A stretch of 42,574 nucleotides of DNA, from contig CAMMBV010000032.1 in the NCBI GenBank assembly GCA_946494335.1, positions 1 to 42,574 on the forward strand, given 5' to 3'. A program made the translations under genes and the position numbers. Positions 22,924 through 31,405 of the stretch are shown piece after piece; positions within the stretch are counted from its first letter, which is position 1, and each line of letters opens with the position of its first letter. The notes beneath the pieces are model-generated. The model did not search any database. It was not told the DNA's origin and saw nothing but the letters and a program-made list of their open reading frames with translations. Origin of the DNA: an uncultured Ruminococcus sp. Its GTDB lineage: Bacteria; Bacillota; Clostridia; Lachnospirales; Lachnospiraceae.

Positions 22924-25056
22924 TCAGCGCCACCTTGCGGTAAACACCGCAACGGAACGGGGGCGCAGGATAAAAGATCCGTCAATGCGGGTTTCGTCAC
23001 ATTCTGGATAAAAGCAGCGGTTTTCACCGTCGCCGAAGGTGTTGACACTTAAGTACCAGGCGCCGGTGCCATGAAGATCCGGCAGCGTAATTTCCACATC
23101 CTCCCAATAGGTGTTGATGGACAGATATACTGCATCGTCCTGCCGTTTTTCCCCGTCGTATCCTGCGAAGCTGACGCAAAAGGTTCTGGTGTCAGGGGGG
23201 ATGGATGTGCTGCGGGCATCCAGGTCATGATATTCCAGCGGCTCCATTCCGCAGACGGCTTTTGGCAGCCTTTTGCGCAGAATGGGATGTCCATGACGGT
23301 AATGGATCATAAAGCGGAAAAACTCAAACAAATCCCGGTTCTTTTCCAGAAGTCCCCAGTCCAGCCAGGAAATCTCATTATCCTGGCAGTAGCCGTTATT
23401 ATTCCCGTACTGCGTATTCCCAAATTCATCGCCGGCCGGAAACATGGGAGCGCCCCGGCTGCACATCAGTACGGCAAAGGCATTCCGGATCATGCGGTAG
23501 CGCAGGCTTAATACCTCCCAATTGTCGGTTTCCCCTTCTGCTCCGCAGTTCCAGCTGCGGTTGTCGTTAGCGCCGTCCGTATTGTTCCAGCCATTGTTTT
23601 CATTGTGTTTCTCATTATAAGAATACAGGTCATACAAAGTGAATCCGTCATGACAGGTAATGAAGTTTACGCAGGAATCATAGCCTGCATAACCGTTATA
23701 GTGGCCGGAATGCCCGTCCCCGTACAAATCACCGGAGCCTGCAATGCTCTGGGCGGCAGCCATTGCCTCCCAGTTCTCCCCCTTCAAAAAGGAACGAAGG
23801 GAGTCCCGGTAACGGCCGTTCCATTCCGCCCAGCGTCCATGGGCGGGGAAGCTTCCCACCTGATACAGTCCGCCGGCGTCCCAGGCTTCCGCAATCAGCT
23901 TCACATTACTGAGAATGGGATCGGATGCAAGTGTTTTCAAAAGAGGCGGATTGTTCATGGGTGAGCCGTCTTCATTTCTTCCCAGTATACTGGCCAGGTC
24001 AAAACGGAAACCGTCCACACGGTAACTGACGGTCCAGTACCGCAGGCATTCCAGAATGATCTGCTGGACGATGGGATGATTGCAGTTGAGGGTATTGCCG
24101 CAGCCGCTGAAGTTATAATAATTTCCGTCAGGGGTGAGCATATAGTAAACGTTGTTGTCCAGACCTTTGAAACAAAAAGAAGGGCCCTTTTCGTTGCCTT
24201 CTGCCGTATGATTGAAAACAACGTCCAGTATAACTTCAATTTCGTTGTCATGGAGCGTTTTGATCAGATCCTTCAGTTCCGTACCCTCGTGGTTGTACTC
24301 GTTGGCAGCCGTATAGCTGGAGTTGGGGGCAAAAAAACAGACAGTGTTATAACCCCAGTAATCCAGCAGGCGTTTTCCGTCCACCGTGCGGGAATTCATG
24401 GTTTCGTCGAATTCAAAAATGGGCATCAGCTCCACCGCGTTTATCCCCAGGTCCTTCAGATAAGGAATTTTTTCCTTTAATCCGGCAAAGGTACCTTTAT
24501 GGACCACGCCTGAAGACGGGTGACGGGTAAAGCCCCTTACATGGAGCTCATAGATGATCAGGTCACTCAGCTCCCGGGAAGACTGAGGCATGTCGCCCCA
24601 GTCAAATACATCTTTTACCACACGGGCGTGATAGCGGCCTTTTTTCTCCTCACCCCAGATTCGCTGACCCGCCACAGTGCGGGCATAGGGATCCAGCAGC
24701 ACGTTCTTCTTATCAAAAAGAAGCCCTTTTTCCGGCATCCAGGGACCGTCAATCCGGTAAGCATATTCAAATTCCTCGATGTTCAGACCGAACACAATCA
24801 TGGAATATACGTCTCCGATTTTATATTCCTCCGGAAAAGGAATCACTGCAAAGGGTTCTTCCTCGTAACGGCGGAATAAAAGCAGTTCACAGGATGTCCC
24901 TTCATGGGTATGTATGGTAAAATTAACGCCGACGGGAAGGGCATAGGCGCCGTTGATGTCGAACATTCCCGGACGGACAAGGTAGCCTGCAATCTCCCCC
25001 ATGGGAGAGATCGACAGCGGATACTGCGGTGTATATTTTCTGCTGTATAATTTCAA
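22924..25056 (-). CDS. glgX: Glycogen debranching enzyme / isoamylase-type GH13 (GlgX/TreX-like)
   Basis: A 710-residue cytoplasmic GH13 enzyme that hydrolyses alpha-1,6 branches of glycogen. The N-terminal CBM48-like domain (about 25-140) has FTIHTHEGTSCELLLF and YAYRIDGPW; the (beta/alpha)8 barrel has region I VILDVVFNHT (about 277-286), region II GFRFDLAS with the nucleophile Asp (about 350), region III IAEAWD with the acid Glu (about 389) and region IV CHD (about 467). The start is TTG 25056, with AGGAGG six bases before it. A strong promoter lies upstream at 25108-25136. The gene is divergent from blaI. A pullulanase-like activity is the alternative. Confidence 0.92.
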   Translation of the reverse strand: MKLYSRKYTPQYPLSISPMGEIAGYLVRPGMFDINGAYALPVGVNFTIHTHEGTSCELLLFRRYEEEPFAVIPFPEEYKIGDVYSMIVFGLNIEEFEYAYRIDGPWMPEKGLLFDKKNVLLDPYARTVAGQRIWGEEKKGRYHARVVKDVFDWGDMPQSSRELSDLIIYELHVRGFTRHPSSGVVHKGTFAGLKEKIPYLKDLGINAVELMPIFEFDETMNSRTVDGKRLLDYWGYNTVCFFAPNSSYTAANEYNHEGTELKDLIKTLHDNEIEVILDVVFNHTAEGNEKGPSFCFKGLDNNVYYMLTPDGNYYNFSGCGNTLNCNHPIVQQIILECLRYWTVSYRVDGFRFDLASILGRNEDGSPMNNPPLLKTLASDPILSNVKLIAEAWDAGGLYQVGSFPAHGRWAEWNGRYRDSLRSFLKGENWEAMAAAQSIAGSGDLYGDGHSGHYNGYAGYDSCVNFITCHDGFTLYDLYSYNEKHNENNGWNNTDGANDNRSWNCGAEGETDNWEVLSLRYRMIRNAFAVLMCSRGAPMFPAGDEFGNTQYGNNNGYCQDNEISWLDWGLLEKNRDLFEFFRFMIHYRHGHPILRKRLPKAVCGMEPLEYHDLDARSTSIPPDTRTFCVSFAGYDGEKRQDDAVYLSINTYWEDVEITLPDLHGTGAWYLSVNTFGDGENRCFYPECDETRIDGSFILRPRSVAVFTARWR

Positions 25057-25107
25057 ACGTATCCTCCTGTATTTTTGTATATATGATTTCTAAAGTTATC
25101 TGCATTT

Positions 25108-25136
25108 ATTATACTTTTTTTGACAGGAATCGTCAA
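25108..25136 (-). promoter_or_regulatory. Promoter of the glycogen debranching gene
   Basis: On the minus strand TTGACG (complement of 25131-25136), exactly 17 bases and TATAAT (complement of 25108-25113). Confidence 0.8.
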
Positions 25137-25176
25137 ATATTCCAGAATCTTTTCAGACAAAAACAGTAAAATGGAA

Positions 25177-25205
25177 TTGACTTTATGCAATGATATAAAT
25201 ATAAT
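25177..25205 (+). promoter_or_regulatory. Promoter of the BlaI-family regulator gene
   Basis: TTGACT (25177-25182), 17 bases, TATAAT (25200-25205). GGGAGGTG follows before ATG 25248. No clear TACA-N2-TGTA BlaI box overlaps it. Confidence 0.8.
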
Positions 25206-25247
25206 TAAAATATAAATAGTTTAAATCTATCACAGGGAGGTGATCTA

Positions 25248-25628
25248 ATGAAACTGACCAGCAATGAACTGGAAATGATGGAAGTTCTCTGGAAAGAGGG
25301 AAGGCCCCTGTCCCGGACGGAAATCATCAAACTTTCTCCGGAAGATAAATCCTGGAAGGACAGCTCTATTCATATTCTTCTGAACAGTCTGCTGAAAAAA
25401 GAAGCCATACGGGAAGCAGGTTTCATCAAAACGGGAAAAAGTTATGGGAGAACCTTTGAGCCCACCGAATCCGGAGAGGAATATTTTGCCAAACTGGCGG
25501 CGGAGACCGTCAGAAAGACCAGCATCCCCATGTTTTTTTCAGCACTGTTTCAGGATGAAAGCATGACGGAAGAAACGCTGCAGGAGATGGAAAAGCTGAT
25601 TGAGGAGAAGAAGCGGGAGCTGGAATAG
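25248..25628 (+). CDS. BlaI/MecI/CopY family winged-helix repressor
   Basis: A 126-residue DNA-binding protein: KLTSNELEMMEVLWKEGRPL and SWKDSSIHILLNSLLKKEAI form the winged helix, and the C-terminal ~45 residues are the dimerisation and cleavage region (ALFQDESMTEETLQEMEKLI). BlaI repressors are released when a membrane M56 protease (BlaR1) is activated. The M56 protein encoded at 29275 is the natural partner, although an ABC cassette separates the two. Targets are probably the cassette genes here. GGGAGG precedes ATG. Confidence 0.92.
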   Translation: MKLTSNELEMMEVLWKEGRPLSRTEIIKLSPEDKSWKDSSIHILLNSLLKKEAIREAGFIKTGKSYGRTFEPTESGEEYFAKLAAETVRKTSIPMFFSALFQDESMTEETLQEMEKLIEEKKRELE

Positions 25629-25705
25629 AGCAGAAGACATTTATAAAAATTAAGGAAGGTTTTTAATCAAAAGAATGATTAAAATCTGCAAAAGCAAAAC
25701 GAGTG

Positions 25706-25732
25706 TAACAGCTATAGCTGTTATGCTTTTTT
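25706..25732 (+). terminator. Terminator after the BlaI gene
   Basis: TAACAGC (25706-25712), TATA loop, GCTGTTA (25717-25723), then six T from 25727. A further AT-rich hairpin, TTTAATCA/TGATTAAA at 25672-25693, precedes it. Confidence 0.82.
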
Positions 25733-25766
25733 GAATAAGTAATTATATAAAAATTAGTTAATAATA

Positions 25767-25795
25767 TTGAAAAATACTAACATATAAAATATAAT
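25767..25795 (+). promoter_or_regulatory. Promoter of ABC cassette 1
   Basis: TTGAAA (25767-25772), 17 bases, TATAAT (25790-25795). The upstream 36 bases from 25741 closely match those at 30708-30744 before the second secreted protein gene. Confidence 0.78.
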
Positions 25796-25820
25796 TTTGA
25801 TATAGCTATTGGTATGATAT

Positions 25821-26897
25821 ATGAAGAAAGAGTGTTTAAAAACCATATCAGGAGTACTTGCAATAATGCTGCTGTTTTGCTGCACATCTTGTGAAAAACA
25901 GAAAGTATATACTTTTGATCCGACAATGGAAACTTTTAAAAAAGAAAAAGAGAATATCCGGATGGATGCGCAAGTATCCATTCCGGATGTTGTCAAAACG
26001 GGGACTGTTATCGGGGCGGCAGGAAAACCATTGTTGCTAAATGAAAAAGTAACGGAATTAACGAATGAATTTTTTGCAGTTGACACCCCTCCGCAGTTTT
26101 TTGTGAATGAGAAGGACAGCCGTTTTTTCAGTCTGGAGACTTCCGGGGAAATTAAGGACTGGGCCTTCCTGGGCTATAATGATTCCTGTGGATTTGTTTT
26201 TAACTCAGAATCATACGCTTATTATGAGAACTGCATTGTTACCGAAACATTTGCAGAGGAATTTAATGCGGATCTGTATAAAAAGAAAGAGGATTTAGAT
26301 TTCTTAGGTAAAGAGCAGGCGGCTGAACAGGTTAGGCAGATATTTAAGAAATATGGGATTTCACTGGGAGAAATTGTGCAATCGTATGCCATGGAGCATG
26401 AAATTATGGCACAAAATGAAGATTTGAGTGACAAGGAAGGAAATTACGATGCAAGTTTAAAAAAGGACAGCTGGTCTTCCGATGATGATACGTATCTTTT
26501 TTATTTTCACCAAAACTATAATGAAATCCCAGTGATATATAATCTGTATACAGGAGAGGGATTTGAAGATGGAGAAGAAGCGGTTGTAATGTTTAACAAA
26601 TCCGGAGTGGTTGGAGCTGGCATCGAAGGCTGTTATGGATGGACTCCGAAAGGAGAAATACAGCTTATTTCCCTTGAGGAAGCCGCGGAAACATTTTTCA
26701 GAAATTATCAGGGAATTATAAATACGGATTATCAGGTGGAGCAGATATCGCTTATGATGGATATCATTCCCGGTGAAGATTTTACAGCAGAACTGAGACC
26801 GGTTTGGGTGTTTGACACAAAGGTTAGCAGTGATGAGTTCAGTTATTCCAGCAGAATTGTTATTGATGCGGCAAATGGCGAAGAACTGACTGCATGA
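25821..26897 (+). CDS. Cassette 1 lipoprotein, unknown function
   Basis: A 358-residue secreted protein: basic start, a hydrophobic segment (about 10-20) and a lipobox-like CTSC with the probable lipidated Cys at 24. No known domain was recognised. The C-terminal half (LDFLGKEQAAEQVRQIFKKYG, YNEIPVIYNLYTGEGF, LRPVWVFDTKV, VIDAANGEEL) is paralogous in order and pattern to the lipoprotein at 31406. The end resembles the PepSY/YycH-like habit of finishing on a strand with DAANGEE, but this is weak. No strong ribosome binding site precedes ATG 25821. It leads a lipoprotein-permease-permease-ATPase unit, so it may be the extracellular sensor or trap of that transporter. Confidence 0.8.
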   Translation: MKKECLKTISGVLAIMLLFCCTSCEKQKVYTFDPTMETFKKEKENIRMDAQVSIPDVVKTGTVIGAAGKPLLLNEKVTELTNEFFAVDTPPQFFVNEKDSRFFSLETSGEIKDWAFLGYNDSCGFVFNSESYAYYENCIVTETFAEEFNADLYKKKEDLDFLGKEQAAEQVRQIFKKYGISLGEIVQSYAMEHEIMAQNEDLSDKEGNYDASLKKDSWSSDDDTYLFYFHQNYNEIPVIYNLYTGEGFEDGEEAVVMFNKSGVVGAGIEGCYGWTPKGEIQLISLEEAAETFFRNYQGIINTDYQVEQISLMMDIIPGEDFTAELRPVWVFDTKVSSDEFSYSSRIVIDAANGEELTA

Positions 26898-26928
26898 GAG
26901 ATGAAGGCGTTACGTTTAGGAGTTGTGT

Positions 26929-27693
26929 ATGGGAATCTTTAAAATGGATGGAAAAAGAGCATTTTTTAATTTGAAGTTTCTATTCCTTATACTGGCCACA
27001 GCAATTTTATGGTATTTTAATACCAGAAGATTTGAAAGAGAAGAAGACGTATTGACGGTTTTTTACGGAGGTGTTGGCCGAAGCACAATAACATATATTA
27101 CACTGGTTGTCTGCAATGCAGTATATGGATTGAGTGTTTGTGAGGATTTACAGAATAATGCGGCGCGATACATTCTGAATCGGTCGTCTCCCCTGCAGTA
27201 TGTGATTTCCAAAGTAACGGTGTGTATGATTAGCTCCATAGCTGCCTATTTTTGGGGTACTTTATGCTATTTGGCATATGAAGTTACCCGGCATCCCCTT
27301 GTGGTGCCCGGAAGTATAATCGTTGAAAATTTAAAAGAACTTACAACATTCAGCGATATGCTTCCGGAACACACATGGGGGTTTATCCTGCTGCAGGTTC
27401 TGGCTAACGGGATCTGCTGCGGCTGTATGGCAATGCTTTCCCTGGGACTTTCGATATACCTTCGTGATGGATTCCTTGTACTGTGCCTGCCCTGTGTTTT
27501 CTTTTTCTTGCTGCTTTTAGTTTCTGAAAATCTAATAAAGGCATCAGAAAATACGGAAAGCATGTTTTGGGTTATAGCTACTTCACGCTCGCAAATCGTA
27601 TTTTGGAGTGTTATTTTTCTGTATACACTCGGTTTTTATTTCATGTCCTGTATACTTTTGTATAGAGGTATAAAGAGGTATGAATATGAATAA
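26929..27693 (+). CDS. ABC-2-like permease, cassette 1, first subunit
   Basis: A 254-residue membrane protein with about six hydrophobic helices and no recognised specific family beyond the ABC-2/bacteriocin-immunity type. A cytoplasmic loop reads DLQNNAARYILNRSSPLQYVISK, similar in role to the HLRYLIFR-type segment of its paralogue at 32542. ATG 26929 is chosen because AGGAG (26918-26922) is six bases away; TTG 26923 overlaps the spacer. The 3' end overlaps the next permease gene by eight bases. The substrate is unknown. Confidence 0.8.
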   Translation: MGIFKMDGKRAFFNLKFLFLILATAILWYFNTRRFEREEDVLTVFYGGVGRSTITYITLVVCNAVYGLSVCEDLQNNAARYILNRSSPLQYVISKVTVCMISSIAAYFWGTLCYLAYEVTRHPLVVPGSIIVENLKELTTFSDMLPEHTWGFILLQVLANGICCGCMAMLSLGLSIYLRDGFLVLCLPCVFFFLLLLVSENLIKASENTESMFWVIATSRSQIVFWSVIFLYTLGFYFMSCILLYRGIKRYEYE

Positions 27694-28534
27694 AATGCAA
27701 GGAGTTTTTCGAGTTACCAGATATCAGCTGATACAGATGCTTCGAAATCCAAGACTTTATATGATTGTCATCTGCAACTTTATTTTCCTTAGCACAATTG
27801 CCGTTTCATTGCGAGGATTATTGGAAGCACATCAACTAAAAGCGACTCCCTTTTTATTTTGTTTTCTATTCGCACATGCGTCTGTAATATTCTGCTTTTT
27901 GGCCGGGATCGTGGTATTATTCAGCAATGCGCCGTTTTTTGGACGTTCGCAGATGTTTTTATTGATCCGAACCGGTAAACTGTCCTGGGCGGCGGGACAG
28001 ATTTTATATTTGATAGCAGGAAGCGCGCTGTATTTTTCATTTTTATATGTAATGAGTCTGCTTTTTCTGTTCCCACACATATCGTTCGAAAATCAGTGGG
28101 GAAGTGTCTGGAATACGTTGGCAAGAACGGATATTGGCCTGGATTATGGAATTAACCTGGCGGTGTCATCGGACATTCTTAATATTTTTACGCCGGCAGA
28201 ACTGCTTGGCTGGACTTTGCTGATGGGTGTGCTGAATTCTCTTTTGCTGGGATTGGTTCTGTTTTTCTGCAATATTTTTTCCCGAAGAGAAGTTGGCATT
28301 ATAATTGCGATGATTTTAATTTTAGCTCCCTATCGATTATCCTTCATGCCAACTTTTGTGCATTATATAGTGACCGCTGCATGGATAGATCCCATATATC
28401 TGCTCTATGATCCTACGTACCAGGGGCCTGATGCTGTTCAACAAATCCTGATTTTATCCAGTTTGATTCTCGTTCTTTTGGCGGGATGCATTTATGGGAT
28501 TCTTTATAAAGATCTTCCGGAGGTTGAAGAATGA
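27686..28534 (+). CDS. ABC-2-like permease, cassette 1, second subunit
   Basis: A 282-residue membrane protein with about six hydrophobic helices and the loop SNAPFFGRSQMFLLIRTGKL, which corresponds to CDAPFLDEQQPFLIVRTGRL of the cassette 2 permease at 33311, showing paralogy. NIFSRREVGIIIAMI is likewise shared (NLWARKEVGIVLAGA). ATG 27686 is preferred to ATG 27680 because AAAGAGG is seven bases before it. It ends overlapping the ATPase start by four bases (ATGA). Confidence 0.82.
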   Translation: MNKMQGVFRVTRYQLIQMLRNPRLYMIVICNFIFLSTIAVSLRGLLEAHQLKATPFLFCFLFAHASVIFCFLAGIVVLFSNAPFFGRSQMFLLIRTGKLSWAAGQILYLIAGSALYFSFLYVMSLLFLFPHISFENQWGSVWNTLARTDIGLDYGINLAVSSDILNIFTPAELLGWTLLMGVLNSLLLGLVLFFCNIFSRREVGIIIAMILILAPYRLSFMPTFVHYIVTAAWIDPIYLLYDPTYQGPDAVQQILILSSLILVLLAGCIYGILYKDLPEVEE

Positions 28535-29172
28535 TACCAGTTATTCAAGTAATCAATGTGAATAAGTCTTTTAAAAATAATACTGTGCTGCAAAACGTCA
28601 ATTTACAGGTGAAAAAAGGAAGTATTTGTGGCATTGTAGGAAGAAATGGTTCTGGAAAAACGGTATTGTTTAAATGCATATGTGGATTTCTGAAAGTGGA
28701 TTCCGGACAGATATTGATTAAGGGCAAAGATATAGAAAATAGAAAAGATAATAAAAACATGGGAATTATAATAGAATCCCCAGGATTTTTGGGACATTAC
28801 AGCGGTTATAAAAATCTGGCTTTTTTGATGGGGCTGAATGGAAGCGTCAGCAGGGAAAAAATCGAGGATGTTTTAAATCTGGTCGGTCTGAGTGCGGAAA
28901 AAAATAAAAGGGTGGGAAAATACTCTATGGGAATGCGTCAGCGGTTGGGAATCGCCCAGGCCATCATGGAAGATCAGAATATTTTGATTTTGGACGAACC
29001 AATGAATGGACTGGACAAACAGGGTGTGAAAGAAATGAGAGAATGCCTTTTGAATCTGCGCAGTCAGGGAAAGACAATTTTATTGGCGTCTCATAATTCA
29101 GAGGATATCAGAGTGCTCTGCGATTCTGTATATGAAATGGATGGCGGAAAACTGGAAAGGATTCAATTTTAA
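28531..29172 (+). CDS. ABC transporter ATPase, cassette 1
   Basis: A 213-residue nucleotide-binding subunit. Walker A is GRNGSGKTVLFK (about residues 37-48), the signature is YSMGMRQRLGIAQAI in place of LSGGQ, Walker B is ILILDEPMNGLD, and the switch His is ASHNSED. This signature variant is common in bacteriocin-immunity and bacitracin-type ABC exporters. It is very similar to the ATPase of cassette 2 (34164), including long identical blocks around the signature. ATGA overlap with the permease indicates translational coupling. Confidence 0.95.
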   Translation: MIPVIQVINVNKSFKNNTVLQNVNLQVKKGSICGIVGRNGSGKTVLFKCICGFLKVDSGQILIKGKDIENRKDNKNMGIIIESPGFLGHYSGYKNLAFLMGLNGSVSREKIEDVLNLVGLSAEKNKRVGKYSMGMRQRLGIAQAIMEDQNILILDEPMNGLDKQGVKEMRECLLNLRSQGKTILLASHNSEDIRVLCDSVYEMDGGKLERIQF

Positions 29173-29182
29173 AATAATAATA

Positions 29183-29211
29183 TTGACTTCATGTAATAAT
29201 GTTTATATAAT
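29183..29211 (+). promoter_or_regulatory. Promoter of the M56 protease gene
   Basis: TTGACT (29183-29188), 17 bases, TATAAT (29206-29211); the -35 is embedded in AATATTGAC as at three other promoters in this region. Confidence 0.78.
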
Positions 29212-29274
29212 TGAACCATAAATAGTAACATCCGATTTGAAAAAGATTTTGAGAGAAACAGAGGTCAATATAAG

Positions 29275-30414
29275 GTGGGAGACGAATATAATTACGGTCA
29301 GACGGGGATCAGTATTTATTCCGTGATGATGGCAATTTTATTTTTTAGCGCAGCATTGACAGCGGCGATAATTTTGAGAAGGCGGAAAGCCGGTGGAAAA
29401 AAGTGTCTCTATACTCTTTTGATATGGATAACTATACTGGGAGTGGCGCGTCTTTTGATACCGCTGGATCTGTCACAGGCGGTTGTGGTTGAATCAGAAC
29501 GGATTTATCCGTGGATACGAAATTGGTTTCTGTTTTCGATCCGGGGCGTACCGGTATGGAAGCTGACGCTCATGATATGGGCGGCAGGAAGCGCAGTTTA
29601 TTTTAGTTTTGAAGTCCGGAACCTGTGGAGAGAATATCAGGATGTGGGAAAATGTACCGCGGCGGAACACGAACAGGTATTGCGGGTGCTGAAAAAGCTG
29701 CAGTTAAAAAAAGCGGTCGTGACAGTGTCTGAAAAAGTGGAAGTTCCGAAAGTTATAGGGATCGGGAAAGCACATATCTATTTGCCGGAGCTTTCGGTGT
29801 CCGATGAGGAAATGGAGCTGATCATAAAACATGAATACCAGCATTACATAGGAAAAGATTTTCTGATTAAGCTGCTTTACATGGTTTTGTCTGCTCTTTT
29901 GTGGTGGAATCCTATAATGCACATATTCCGAAAGGATCTGGAATATCTGCTGGAGCTAAGATGTGATGGAAATGTTACGAAAGATATGGAGCAGAAAGAA
30001 AAAATATCGTATGTGGAAATGATCCTGAAGGTAATGCGGCAGACAAAAGAGCGGGAAAAAAGTTATGCTGAGAAGGCCGGAAATCTTTTTCGCCGGGATG
30101 CATTTATCCGGCAGAGATTTGAGATTCTGCTGGGGGAAGAAGAAAGGGAAAAACGAAGGATGATACCCTTTGTGTTTGTTGCCGTGATTTTTCTTCTTTC
30201 CTATTTTGTGATTATACAGCCGCGTTATCCCAATCCGCCGGAAGAAGATCTTTTATATGAGGTGCCGGTGTCAAATGAAAATGCATATATTTTACGTAAG
30301 AGCAATAATGTAATGGAATTTTGGATTGACGGGCAAAAATGGTTTGATCTTACAGAAAAAGATTTGAAAAGTGAACCATACTCAACGCTGCCGATTGTTG
30401 ATGAAGGAGAATAG
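29275..30414 (+). CDS. BlaR1-like M56 family membrane metallopeptidase, short form
   Basis: A 379-residue membrane zinc protease. Three hydrophobic segments lie in the first ~115 residues, the catalytic motif is HEYQH at 186-190 (IIKHEYQHYIGKD), the third ligand lies in LELRCDG at about 227, and one more membrane segment follows at about 300-320. True BlaR1 has a penicillin-binding sensor of about 250 residues after the last segment; here only about 60 residues remain outside, so beta-lactam sensing is unlikely. It probably cleaves or derepresses the BlaI-family protein encoded at 25248 in response to a signal such as the locus's own peptides. GTG 29275 follows GAGG at about 29261-29264, a rather long spacing. 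Confidence 0.88.
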   Translation: MGDEYNYGQTGISIYSVMMAILFFSAALTAAIILRRRKAGGKKCLYTLLIWITILGVARLLIPLDLSQAVVVESERIYPWIRNWFLFSIRGVPVWKLTLMIWAAGSAVYFSFEVRNLWREYQDVGKCTAAEHEQVLRVLKKLQLKKAVVTVSEKVEVPKVIGIGKAHIYLPELSVSDEEMELIIKHEYQHYIGKDFLIKLLYMVLSALLWWNPIMHIFRKDLEYLLELRCDGNVTKDMEQKEKISYVEMILKVMRQTKEREKSYAEKAGNLFRRDAFIRQRFEILLGEEEREKRRMIPFVFVAVIFLLSYFVIIQPRYPNPPEEDLLYEVPVSNENAYILRKSNNVMEFWIDGQKWFDLTEKDLKSEPYSTLPIVDEGE

Positions 30415-30418
30415 AGAA

Positions 30419-30646
30419 ATGAAAAGATTTTGTATGATATTGTTAGCTGTTATAATGAGTTTAAGTTTTTCGATTCCGATTTGGGCAAAAGCAGAGAACG
30501 TTATGGTATCTGCTGTGGTAAGCCAGGAAATAACTCCGCGGGCTGAACGAACAAAGTGGTATTTTCGTGTATATAATGGAAAACGGCAAAAGCGTTTGTG
30601 GTCTGTTACAAATGAACGCTGGCTGACAGACTGGATTGATTGTTAA
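30419..30646 (+). CDS. Small secreted protein 1 (75 residues)
   Basis: ATG 30419 is preceded by AGGAGA at a suitable distance; a longer in-frame ATG at 30371 lies inside the protease gene and has no such site. The signal peptide is MKRFCMILLAVIMSLSFSIP up to WAKA, and cleavage after AKA leaves about 49 residues ending WLTDWIDC. The mature part is rich in aromatic and basic residues (TKWYFRVYNGKRQKRLWSVT) with a single terminal Cys. It begins five bases after the M56 protease stop and ends at a terminator, so protease and peptide are co-transcribed. Function unknown; a bacteriocin-like or signalling peptide is plausible. Confidence 0.75.
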   Translation: MKRFCMILLAVIMSLSFSIPIWAKAENVMVSAVVSQEITPRAERTKWYFRVYNGKRQKRLWSVTNERWLTDWIDC

Positions 30647-30662
30647 AAAATTAAAGAATAGC

Positions 30663-30699
30663 AAAAAGATGCATCGGGTTCATCTGGTGCATCTTTTTT
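30663..30699 (+). terminator. Terminator after small secreted protein 1
   Basis: AAAAAGATGCA (30663-30673) pairs with TGCATCTTTTT (30688-30698), giving a T run directly after the GC-containing stem. Confidence 0.85.
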
Positions 30700-30733
30700 G
30701 TAAATAAAATTATATAAATATTAATAGATAATA

Positions 30734-30762
30734 TTGACAAAATATAAAAAATAAAATATAAT
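30734..30762 (+). promoter_or_regulatory. Promoter of secreted protein 2 and possibly cassette 2
   Basis: TTGACA (30734-30739), 17 bases, TATAAT (30757-30762). The sequence from 30708 resembles that upstream of cassette 1. The leader to ATG 30934 is about 165 bases and shows no obvious gene. Confidence 0.8.
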
Positions 30763-30933
30763 ACAAATATGCAAAAATTGACAAATAATAAATAAGTTAC
30801 TCATACTTTTGCAGCGACGATAGAGCTACAAGTTGTATAGTGTGTGATAAAAAGAATGAGGAGGGGTGATTCCGATGAAATAGGAAAAAGGAACAGGAAA
30901 AACTGGAAAGTATACGCAGAAGGGAGATTGTGT

Positions 30934-31305
30934 ATGAAAAAACTATTAAAAATTTTATGTTTATCGGCTTTGATTACCTGCATGATGGCTGTTAGTGTAT
31001 CAGCAGCAAGTTTTAAGTTTACATTCAATGGTTCCGGAACGGATTGCTCCACCCCGGCAACAAAATTGAATACAAGCAGCACTGCTTCCGTTTCTGTTAC
31101 AACAGCAGGCAACTATGCTTATCAGTATGCGATAGGAAAAGCTCAATACAGCAACTATATTACAAACTGGGTAACCAAAACAGGTAAAGGATCTTTTAAT
31201 ATTGGCTATACCAGCAAACCTGCCAAAAATAACTCTGTATATCTTCACGGGAGAACAGTAAATGGAACTGGTGCTTCAACGGTTGCTGGAAGCTGGACAC
31301 CGTAA
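30934..31305 (+). CDS. Small secreted protein 2 (123 residues)
   Basis: ATG 30934 has AGGGAG seven bases upstream; the longer frame back to 30844 lacks a site and begins with unlikely basic sequence. The signal peptide is MKKLLKILCLSALITCMMAV then SVSAAS, with cleavage after VSA or SAA. The mature ~97 residues are rich in Ser, Thr, Asn and Gly and look like a beta-strand protein (FKFTFNGSGTDCST, GSFNIGYTSKPAKNNSVYLH, AGSWTP). The C-terminal VYLHGRTVNGTG then VAGSWTP loosely recalls DUF2712/lactococcin-972-like secreted proteins, which are also linked to ABC genes; this is only an impression. It sits between the M56/peptide unit and cassette 2. Confidence 0.8.
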   Translation: MKKLLKILCLSALITCMMAVSVSAASFKFTFNGSGTDCSTPATKLNTSSTASVSVTTAGNYAYQYAIGKAQYSNYITNWVTKTGKGSFNIGYTSKPAKNNSVYLHGRTVNGTGASTVAGSWTP

Positions 31306-31405
31306 CCGGAAGGTAAGACAAATTAAAAAAGGTTGAACTGATATGATTTTGAGGGGATATGAAAAGCAGCATTTCAATATCCCCTCTGTCATTTGGAGGT
31401 AGGGT

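Noticed and set aside
25177-25247. Classical BlaI operator at the blaI promoter
   Set aside because: No TACA-N2-TGTA dyad was visible; only a weak AT-rich symmetry after the -10.
29275-30414. Beta-lactam resistance sensor BlaR1
   Set aside because: The M56 protease core is present, but the C-terminal penicillin-binding sensor domain is missing and no beta-lactamase gene lies nearby.
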